Of a stretch of 14,285 nucleotides of DNA, positions 7,179 through 12,789 are shown in pieces (the stretch's first letter is position 1; every line of letters begins with the position of its first letter). A program made the position numbers and the translations under genes. Below the pieces are notes generated by a model. That model did not search any database, had not been told where the DNA came from, and was given only the letters and a program-made list of their open reading frames with translations. The stretch lies in assembly GCA_964627035.1 (NCBI GenBank), contig CAZVKN010000055.1, positions 1-14,285 of the forward strand, written 5' to 3'. This DNA is from CAZVKN01 sp964627035 (lineage in GTDB: Bacteria > Electryoneota > AABM5-125-24 > Hatepunaeales > Hatepunaeaceae).

Positions 7179-9392
7179 ATGTTTCGTACTGCACTGTTTG
7201 CTGCTATTATACTCACCCTACCTTTTGGAAACCTTTCCGCCCAAGATTCAGACAACATCGAACAGATTGGGAGGATTTATAATCAGTGGGATTTTGTTAC
7301 TGATGTAGCCTATGCAAATGACTTGGTATACGTGTGTACTTGGGTTTCAGGTCTGCAAATCGTAGATGTATCCGATCCACAAGAGCCGAATGTAATCGGC
7401 TATTGGGATGAAGGTTATGCCTTCTATGTGACAGTTGAAGGAAATTATGCTTATGTCCTTGATGGTGATGGGTTGCGGATTATAGATATCAGTGATCCGG
7501 AGGATATTGAATGCGTCGGTTTCTATGAGAATGCACCTATGGGTGATGGAGGCACACCTCAAGTTGTAATACATGGTGAATACGCTTACATCTCGGACAT
7601 GGATGGTGATTTACGAATTGTTGATATTGGTAACCCTGAAAGCCCTGAAGAAATTGCTGTTTTCGATATGGAGCCGGGGATTACTATTACAACAATTTCA
7701 GGTGATTATTTATACGTGCGATACCTCGCACAATGGGAAGATAATCGCCGCTCATACAATTTTGGCGTGATTAACATCTCTGATCCTGTAAATCCTGTAG
7801 AAATTGGATCATGTGAAACCCCGAGTGATTTTGGTGATGTTGAAATTTCCGGTGACTATGCGTTTGCTGCAGCGGGACGTGAAGGGCTGTATGTGATTGA
7901 CATCAGTGATTCTGAGAATCCTGAAATGGTCGGGGAATGCGATACACCGGAACATGCTGTCAGAATTGCACTTCAGGGTGATTACGCATTTGTTGCCGAT
8001 AGAACAGGAGGATTACGCATAATTGACATAAGTAACCCGGAGAATCCCGAAGAAATCGGTAGCTATGAAACAGAGAGAGGTGGTTGCCCATATATGGTAA
8101 ATAATGTGGTTGTTAATGGAGAATCTGCTTACATAACTGATATGCACAACGGACTGTTTGTACTTGGCATTAGTGACCTTGAACAACCTGAGGAAATCGG
8201 TCGCAGAGTTTCCGGTAAGCCAATTCATCACGTCGCTGTAACAGATGATCATGCTTATGTTGCGAGTATTGACAGCATTCGTATTGTAGATGTAAGCGAC
8301 CCAGAGCTACCTGAAGAAGTGGCAACATACAATCCAGGAATGTCATTCATTAAATCTATCGTTACAGTAGATAATTTTGCTTACGTACTGGGACGTAGTG
8401 GTGTTCGTCCGCGTTTACAGATTCTTAACATCACTGACAGAGAACAACCAGATGAACTTGGATCGATTGACATGGTTATGTATGATACCGACTTCATGGA
8501 AATTCGGAATAGTTATGCCTATGTAGTTACAGGTGATACTTTGAAAATCATAAATGTAAGTGATCCAAGTGAGCCGGAAGAAGCAGGTTTCTTTATGGAT
8601 GATAATCGCCATGATAGAAACACCGGCATTGCTAAGATTGCCGTTCGAGATGATCTTGGATTCGTCACCTTTGAGAGAAGTGGTTGGCAAATACTGGATG
8701 TTGGCAATCCGGCTGAAATTGAAGAGATCTATTATAGTGATGCTCCGGAGTTTGTGCATAATATCTATATAAGTGGTGATTTTGCGTACATTGTAGGGCG
8801 AGAGATGAACCGTGAACGTGGCCTATGGATATACGATGTCAGCAGTCCGCAAGAGCCGGAAGAGATCGGTTATTGCTATCTCACGGGAATCGGGAACCAC
8901 ATTATAGTAGAAGACTATTGTGCATTCATTGGAAACAGTCATGGGATCAGTGTATTAGATGTAAGAAATCCAGAAGAGATGTCAGTCGTCGGACATTATG
9001 ACACTCCGGGATGGCTTCAACACATGACGATCTCAAATTGCTTGATTTATGTGGCAGACAATACAAACATGGGCATCTACCGTTTCACAGATCCCGCTAA
9101 GGTAGATGATCCAATTGTATCATTCCCGACGCTGTTTAATCTATCAGCCACCTACCCCAATCCATTCAATTCCCAAACCCACATTCGTTACCAATTACCC
9201 ACCGAGACCCATCTCGATCTCGGATTGTATGACATCTCCGGTCGGCGGGTGATGACGCTGTTTGAAGGGATGCGTCCGGCGGGAGTGTGGAGTGCGACTC
9301 TGGATGGGAGCAATTTGACGAGTGGGCTGTATTTCATCAGGCTGAATTCAACTGAACAGCGAATTTCGCAGAAGGTGATGTTGGTTAGATGA
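7179..9392 (+). CDS. Secreted LVIVD-repeat beta-propeller protein with type IX-type sorting domain
   Basis: The 737-residue exported protein has a signal peptide ending near LSAQ (1-22) and then LVIVD repeats of roughly 40-50 residues. Each repeat carries a strand such as LRIIDISDPE followed by PEEIGSY, and a second strand of the type GDYAYVAD. I count 13 clear repeats (first at residues 59-64, LQIVDV) and a degenerate 14th (MGIYRFTDP). Such repeats form beta-propellers, which usually bind partners or display surfaces; no catalytic motif is visible. The sorting domain is at 648-737 (YPNPFNS, DISGR, SGLYFIRL). The ATG at 7179 is chosen because it begins the signal peptide and has GAGGAG at 7167-7172; an in-frame ATG at 7137 would add 14 residues. 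Surface adhesion or binding is an inference. Confidence 0.88.
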   Translation: MFRTALFAAIILTLPFGNLSAQDSDNIEQIGRIYNQWDFVTDVAYANDLVYVCTWVSGLQIVDVSDPQEPNVIGYWDEGYAFYVTVEGNYAYVLDGDGLRIIDISDPEDIECVGFYENAPMGDGGTPQVVIHGEYAYISDMDGDLRIVDIGNPESPEEIAVFDMEPGITITTISGDYLYVRYLAQWEDNRRSYNFGVINISDPVNPVEIGSCETPSDFGDVEISGDYAFAAAGREGLYVIDISDSENPEMVGECDTPEHAVRIALQGDYAFVADRTGGLRIIDISNPENPEEIGSYETERGGCPYMVNNVVVNGESAYITDMHNGLFVLGISDLEQPEEIGRRVSGKPIHHVAVTDDHAYVASIDSIRIVDVSDPELPEEVATYNPGMSFIKSIVTVDNFAYVLGRSGVRPRLQILNITDREQPDELGSIDMVMYDTDFMEIRNSYAYVVTGDTLKIINVSDPSEPEEAGFFMDDNRHDRNTGIAKIAVRDDLGFVTFERSGWQILDVGNPAEIEEIYYSDAPEFVHNIYISGDFAYIVGREMNRERGLWIYDVSSPQEPEEIGYCYLTGIGNHIIVEDYCAFIGNSHGISVLDVRNPEEMSVVGHYDTPGWLQHMTISNCLIYVADNTNMGIYRFTDPAKVDDPIVSFPTLFNLSATYPNPFNSQTHIRYQLPTETHLDLGLYDISGRRVMTLFEGMRPAGVWSATLDGSNLTSGLYFIRLNSTEQRISQKVMLVR

Positions 9393-9402
9393 GAAAGACT
9401 AA

Positions 9403-9458
9403 CTACCAAGGTACGAAGGCACCAAGAAAACAGGATAGATATTCTTGTGTCTTGGTGG
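9403..9458. repeat. Diverged copy of the CCACCAAGACACCAAGG palindrome
   Basis: The left arm (9403-9430) matches 81-108 at 24 of 28 positions. The right arm (9442-9458) begins TTCTTGTGTCTTGGTGG and lacks about nine bases present in the first copy. The copy starts 10 bp after the stop of the beta-propeller gene, so a transcript would carry the hairpin at the 3' end. It lacks a T tract, so intrinsic termination is not shown. Confidence 0.75.
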
Positions 9459-9470
9459 TGATATTGAATT

Positions 9471-9585
9471 AACAACCCGCTGTCAGGTCGTCGTGCCCGA
9501 CAGTTAACATATTGAAATAATGTAAGTTGTGCTGTCAGCCACAGCGAGTTGACTGTGGGACACACTTCTTTCAGACAGATTGTAA
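9471..9585. repeat. 115-bp two-hairpin element, copy A
   Basis: This element aligns end to end with 12285-12399; the first 20 bases are identical in both, and both span 115 bp. The left hairpin (9480-9503) pairs CTGTC with GACAG. The right one, near 9531-9553, pairs GTCA with TGAC. The closing stem CCGCTGTCA/TGACTGTGG has two mismatches here but is perfect in copy B, so A looks more decayed. It fills part of the 466-bp gap before the next gene. In 9586-9702 of that gap I see only AT-rich DNA without a clear feature. Confidence 0.8.
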
Positions 9586-9709
9586 CAACCACATTTTTAA
9601 GACTTGCGTACGAACAGTATTAAGATTATCTTCATTTAATTGCACATATTTAAATCTGTCTCAATCTCAACATTCCCGTCTTCCTGTCTATTGAAGAATG
9701 GGTGATAAT

Positions 9710-9737
9710 GTCATTCCGGCGAAAGCCGGAATCCAGT
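9710..9737. repeat. ATTCC-type palindromic repeat, inverted copy
   Basis: ATTCCGGC (9713-9720) and GCCGGAAT (9725-9732) form a perfect 8-bp stem with a GAAA loop. The flanks GTC and CCAGT match the reverse complement of the element at 3534-3566 inside the protease gene. It is therefore an intergenic member of the same family. Confidence 0.8.
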
Positions 9738-9803
9738 AAATTGTTGTTATGATTGGGTTTTGAGTCAAGTCCAGAATGACAAACTTGCAAATTTATCATT
9801 TTA

Positions 9804-9830
9804 AGACTGGATGTTTCACGGGAATGACAG
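9804..9830. repeat. Shortened copy of the AGACTGGAT...GGGAATGACAG repeat
   Basis: AGACTGGAT and CACGGGAATGACAG flank a shortened centre, compared with AGACTGGATTCCCGCC and CGCGGGAATGACAG at 3534-3565. The palindrome is broken by this deletion. It ends 28 bp before the next gene start. Confidence 0.65.
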
Positions 9831-9858
9831 AGATACAATAACAAAGGGGGAACATATT

Positions 9859-11142
9859 ATGTTCCGGAAATCAGATTACGTCAGATTGACAGTTATCCTG
9901 ATTCTGCAGTTATGCCTTCTCAATTCGCATGTCTATGCGGAGAACAAACCATCCACCTCAAAAGTTCACAATCGAACCACAAACCTCAAATTTCCTTCAG
10001 CAACCCTGGAAGTAGGTATGTCCAGACTGTTTCATCTGCGTGACGGAAATGTCATCAACGGCACAATTATTGAAATTGTGGGAGACTCTGTTGCGGTTGT
10101 CGAGACTCCTGACGGAACTCTGCGGATACCTACGTGGGAGATTCTCGAGGAGATGGTGGAATTGGTCAAACAGGACGGGACTCGTTTTGAAGGACCGATG
10201 CTTTCCGAAGATGATTTCTCCGTCTCTGTAAAAACGCCTTACGGTGTGGTAGTGGTGCTCAAGCGAGATGTAATCGCTATGGATCGCTACTATGGAGATA
10301 AAAAGGTTAGCTGGACAGAAGTTGAACGCAGATTCCTGGCAACGGAAGAGCTGATTGACATCTTCCTCGATCCGACCGCAATCCCGTTGCAGCCTCATAC
10401 AATTTACCTGAGCGGTCTCTCTCTGGGGTACGGATTCACTGAAGATTTTACACTCAGAACTCGATTTGGGCACAATTTTAGCGGTGACTTAAACTTACGT
10501 CCAATTTTTCGTGTTTATCACCGCACTACCGGAGCTTCCGAGTTAAGTCTTTCGCTCGGAGCTAATCTTTTCAGCCGTCACTCCATGAAGACAGAAGCAG
10601 TGAAATACAGTCACTGGCTTGTGGATAAGAGTGGAGCTGCTGATGTCAGGCTTGACGAAGAGGACGCACCGTCTGTTGAGGATGCACTTGTGGACGAAGA
10701 GTCCCGAAAGTTTTTTGCGTCAACCTATATGGTGTTAAGCCGGCGCGTGAGTCTTCCAAGCGGTCGCGGCAAATGGGGTTGGCATCTCGGGACGCAAATT
10801 AATTCGCTGACCTTCAGCAAACCGAAGCTCAACCCCGGGTTTGAGTGGGACAGCGAACTTGCGATACCGTACCGCGTGTGGGTGGCAATGGATTACGACC
10901 TTTCCAAGCGGATAAAGTTTCTCATCGAGGTTTTCGCTGATAACGGGCATAAACACGTTGATCTTAATGATGTAATTAGTGCCTATTTTGATTTTGGCGG
11001 TACACCATTTATGATAGACACACAACATGGTGATTATCAGCCTCTCGATCTGGACTTCGGTTTTATGTGGTCAAAATCTGATAATTTCCGCATCGGTATC
11101 CATTTTCAATCACCGTATTTGAACTTTTATTGGAAGTGGTAA
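9859..11142 (+). CDS. Putative outer-membrane protein with N-terminal Sm-like repeats
   Basis: The 427-residue exported protein has an N-terminal signal peptide (hydrophobic core about 9-24, ending near VYAEN). Two consecutive beta segments resemble Sm/LSm-like units: LRDGNVINGTIIEIVGDSVA with TPDGTLRIPTWEI, then VKQDGTRFEGPMLSEDDFSV with YGVVVVLKRDVIAMD. From about residue 185 the sequence alternates polar and aromatic/hydrophobic residues as in an outer-membrane beta-barrel (YLSGLSLGYGFTEDFTLRTR, LSLGANLF, RIGIHFQSPYLNFYWKW) and ends in tryptophan, consistent with barrel assembly signals. An acidic stretch (DEEDAPSVEDALVDEE) looks like an exposed loop. The ATG at 9859 is preceded by AAAGGGGG at 9843-9850. 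I do not recognise the family; function unknown. Confidence 0.75.
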   Translation: MFRKSDYVRLTVILILQLCLLNSHVYAENKPSTSKVHNRTTNLKFPSATLEVGMSRLFHLRDGNVINGTIIEIVGDSVAVVETPDGTLRIPTWEILEEMVELVKQDGTRFEGPMLSEDDFSVSVKTPYGVVVVLKRDVIAMDRYYGDKKVSWTEVERRFLATEELIDIFLDPTAIPLQPHTIYLSGLSLGYGFTEDFTLRTRFGHNFSGDLNLRPIFRVYHRTTGASELSLSLGANLFSRHSMKTEAVKYSHWLVDKSGAADVRLDEEDAPSVEDALVDEESRKFFASTYMVLSRRVSLPSGRGKWGWHLGTQINSLTFSKPKLNPGFEWDSELAIPYRVWVAMDYDLSKRIKFLIEVFADNGHKHVDLNDVISAYFDFGGTPFMIDTQHGDYQPLDLDFGFMWSKSDNFRIGIHFQSPYLNFYWKW

Positions 11143-11162
11143 AATTGCTTTGTTAAATGTTT

Positions 11163-11238
11163 GGTAGGGCGTGATTTATCACGCCCGATTTCATCACAGA
11201 AATCATGAAAAGCGGGTTTGATGAATCAAACCCCTACC
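11163..11238. repeat. GTAGGGCGTGAT two-hairpin palindromic element
   Basis: The left hairpin is GGGCGTGA (11167-11174) with TCACGCCC (11179-11186). The right hairpin is GGGTTTGA (11214-11221) with TCAAACCC (11226-11233). The outer stem is GGTAGGG (11163-11169) with CCCTACC (11232-11238), and the centre can pair GATTTC with GAAATC. It ends just before the ribosome binding site (AGGAGG, 11245-11250) of the next gene, so folding of the leader could affect translation. The same architecture appears at 3459, 9471, 12285 and 12633. Confidence 0.85.
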
Positions 11239-11258
11239 GGCAACAGGAGGAATGTATA

Positions 11259-11741
11259 ATGAGATCTACTTTTTTGTGCATCACATGGTTGCTGTTGTGT
11301 ACGATTTCTCTACATAGCGAAGAACCGGTAAAACCGAACCGCACCGATGACATTTACCAAAGTCGTCTTATCAAAGTCAAACGCATGTCTGAAACATGGA
11401 GAGATGCGCCTGTGGAGATTCGTCTTCTCGACGGCACGAATTACTCAGGATATTTCCATCTGATGCGTAACGACATTTTTCTACTACGGATTGATGATAA
11501 GATTCAGGAGATTCCGTTTATGGGCAGTGAATCAATCGTACTAAAACGAAAACCTCAGGATCTGCTGTTCGTCGGTCTATCTGCGGTTGGAGTAGCGGCG
11601 CTGTTTGCAGGAGGGTCATTTCTCGGTTTTGACGCTCCTGAGCGTATGGTAATGGGTGCGGCTGTTGTAGGCGCAGGAATAGGTTTCACACTTGGTTGGA
11701 AGATGTTCTATAAGGACGTGGTGATACCGATCAAGAAGTGA
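11259..11741 (+). CDS. Small exported membrane protein with an Sm-like domain
   Basis: The 160-residue protein has a signal peptide or N-terminal anchor (about 1-20). A beta-rich segment of about residues 48-90 (VEIRLLDGTNYSGYFHLMRN, then DIFLLRIDDKIQEIPF) resembles the Sm-like units of the preceding gene's product. Two hydrophobic, glycine-rich helices follow (about 105-122 and 128-147) with a basic C-terminus. The ATG at 11259 has a strong AGGAGG at 11245-11250. An in-frame ATG at 11205 would read through the palindromic repeat and is rejected. The shared domain suggests it works in the same envelope process as its neighbour. No named family is recognised. Confidence 0.75.
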   Translation: MRSTFLCITWLLLCTISLHSEEPVKPNRTDDIYQSRLIKVKRMSETWRDAPVEIRLLDGTNYSGYFHLMRNDIFLLRIDDKIQEIPFMGSESIVLKRKPQDLLFVGLSAVGVAALFAGGSFLGFDAPERMVMGAAVVGAGIGFTLGWKMFYKDVVIPIKK

Positions 11742-11773
11742 GAAAGTGAAAAGGTTAGAAAGGGGGAGCATAA
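11738..11773. repeat. A/G-rich dispersed repeat, second copy
   Basis: It begins GTGAGAAAGTGAAAAGGTTA and ends GAAAGGGGGAGCATAAG, aligning with 6934-6979 apart from one missing unit and a few changes. It provides the TGA stop codon of the upstream gene, the same relation to a gene end as the first copy. Confidence 0.65.
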
Positions 11774-11778
11774 GATAA

Positions 11779-11813
11779 CCCCCCCTTAATCCCCCCCCAC
11801 TACGCAGGGGGGG
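11779..11813. repeat. C-run/G-run hairpin repeat
   Basis: Seven C, TTAAT, eight C, ACTACGCA and seven G. The second C run and the G run form a stem with an 8-base loop; the first C run can compete for the G run. CCCCCTTAATCCCCC-type repeats are common dispersed elements in bacteria. No T tract follows, so it is not a standard terminator. It lies 35 bp before the lipoprotein gene. Confidence 0.7.
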
Positions 11814-11848
11814 AAGAATCTGTTAAAAGCTGTTAAGCAGGAATAATC

Positions 11849-12241
11849 ATGCACAAAACAGTCATTCTAATCATCATGCTATTTGTAGCAGTAACAACCT
11901 GCTCCTGCTATCAGGGAGGAAAGTCTTCTACAGAAGACGAGGCTGCTACAGCATCGGTCGAAGATGCCAAGTCTGTTCTTCCAGTGATCCACCATGCCAT
12001 TCGATTCTATGAACAAGATTTTGGAAAGCATCCCGAATCTGTGGAAGAACTTGTTGAAAAGGAATATCTGGCAATTGATTCAGCGAGCAGCTCGCAATGG
12101 GATTTCATTTTCAATATGACCGGTAACAAGGTCAAACGGATAATGGCAATCAGCACTGACAAAATGCCGGGTGGAACCGGATATGAAGTCGGCTATGAGC
12201 TTGAAACCGGAGATTTTTCCGTTTACATCGTTAAACCGTGA
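11849..12241 (+). CDS. Putative lipoprotein with pseudopilin-like head sequence
   Basis: The 130-residue product starts with a short basic, hydrophobic leader (MHKTVILIIMLFVAVTTCSC). Cysteine 18 or 20 could be lipidated, but the lipobox is not ideal (VTTC or TCSC). After an acidic linker, residues about 40-90 read LPVIHHAIRFYEQDFGKHPE, then SVEELVEKEYL and WDFIF. This resembles the globular head of type II secretion pseudopilins (Y..D.G..P.S.EEL....YL....W), but the conserved pilin N-terminal helix is missing. Only the head resemblance is visible, so the role is open. CAGGA at 11838-11842 supports the start. Confidence 0.75.
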   Translation: MHKTVILIIMLFVAVTTCSCYQGGKSSTEDEAATASVEDAKSVLPVIHHAIRFYEQDFGKHPESVEELVEKEYLAIDSASSSQWDFIFNMTGNKVKRIMAISTDKMPGGTGYEVGYELETGDFSVYIVKP

Positions 12242-12284
12242 TATTGACTGTGGAAGTGTGTCAACAAGACAGGTATTTTGTGTA

Positions 12285-12399
12285 AACAACCCGCTGTCAG
12301 GTCGCCGTACCTGACAGACATCATGTTGATATTATTTGTGTTATGATGTCAACCACGGCGGGTTGACAGCGGACACTTACATTCTCGGACAGACTGCAA
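12285..12399. repeat. 115-bp two-hairpin element, copy B
   Basis: The left hairpin CTGTCAGGT/ACCTGACAG (12294-12302 with 12309-12317) is perfect over 9 bp. The right hairpin TGTCAACC/GGTTGACA (12347-12354 with 12361-12368) is perfect over 8 bp. The outer stem CCGCTGTCA (12291-12299) with TGACAGCGG (12364-12372) is also perfect, and the centre can pair ACATCAT with ATGATGT. It is better preserved than copy A. Its 17-base tail (12380-12396) recurs inverted at 14244-14260. Confidence 0.85.
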
Positions 12400-12431
12400 A
12401 GTCCCGAATGACAAATTAAGGTAAAAACATT

Positions 12432-12557
12432 ATGACAGAGAACAGGCAAAAAGACAACTCTCTATCAGGGGCAGGTAAAATAGGCTGTTTTATAGTAGCC
12501 TTAGCGATAATCGGTTTCGGTCTGTATATGTTACTCGGGCTTCTTTACGGCGGTTAA
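12432..12557 (+). CDS. Small single-pass membrane protein, 41 residues
   Basis: The ATG at 12432 opens a frame encoding 41 residues: a polar head (MTENRQKDNSLSGAGK), one hydrophobic helix (about residues 17-39, IGCFIVALAIIGFGLYMLLG and on) and a short GG end, then TAA. AAGG at 12418-12421 is a possible ribosome binding site, 10 bp upstream. The clean head-plus-helix layout favours a real gene, but the length leaves it uncertain. It sits between two repeat elements (115-bp copy B and the MITE-like element). Function unknown. Confidence 0.5.
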   Translation: MTENRQKDNSLSGAGKIGCFIVALAIIGFGLYMLLGLLYGG

Positions 12558-12606
12558 GCAGTAGTGACATCCATGCTGCACGGACTGTTTATTGATTTCA
12601 CTATTA

Positions 12607-12751
12607 GGTGGTATCAGGCAACGGTTGAACACTGTAGTCGTGGTTGTCCTCAACCGCGACGCCGTTGGGTTTGAGACAAACCCGACTACAATTTGACAAC
12701 TTGTTTTATTTAATGAATTAACGAGCAATATAACTATTGCCTGACACCACC
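12607..12751. mobile_element. MITE-like element with terminal inverted repeats and target duplication
   Basis: The ends GGTGGTATCAGGCAA (12607-12621) and TTGCCTGACACCACC (12737-12751) are inverted repeats matching at 14 of 15 positions. ACTATTA flanks both sides (12600-12606 and 12752-12758), a 7-bp direct repeat as left by transposition; it is 8 bp if a shared C is counted. The 145-bp element has no coding capacity, so mobility would need a transposase from elsewhere. It lies between the 41-residue gene and the next gene and ends 26 bp before the latter's ribosome binding site. Confidence 0.8.
12633..12690. repeat. TGTAGTCG two-hairpin palindrome nested in the MITE-like element
   Basis: The outer stem is TGTAGTCG (12633-12640) with CGACTACA (12683-12690). 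The left hairpin GTCGTGGTTG/CAACCGCGAC (12637-12646 with 12651-12660) and the right hairpin GTTGGGTTTG/CAAACCCGAC (12664-12673 with 12677-12686) each form 10 pairs including one T.G, with 4- and 3-base loops. This is the same layout as the elements at 3459, 11163 and 12285, with different sequence. Confidence 0.8.
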
Positions 12752-12789
12752 ACTATTAAACACATTGACGATTTCCGGAGTATTGTACG

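Noticed and set aside
9650..9844. Minus-strand open frame of 64 codons in the intergenic region
   Set aside because: Its peptide (CHSRE, GFRRND) is translated palindromic repeat, with no domain or start signal.
9811..9858. Upstream ATG for the putative outer-membrane protein
   Set aside because: The extension lies in the degenerate AGACTGGAT repeat; the ATG at 9859 starts the signal peptide and has a G-rich binding site.
11205..11258. Upstream ATG for the Sm-like membrane protein
   Set aside because: The extension reads through the two-hairpin repeat and lacks a ribosome binding site, whereas AGGAGG precedes the ATG at 11259.
11779..11813. Intrinsic terminator at the C-run/G-run hairpin
   Set aside because: No T tract follows the stem, and it matches a common type of dispersed repeat.
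12285..12399. Riboswitch or structured regulatory RNA upstream of the 41-residue gene
   Set aside because: The same element occurs at 9471-9585 far from any related gene, so a mobile or dispersed repeat explains it better.
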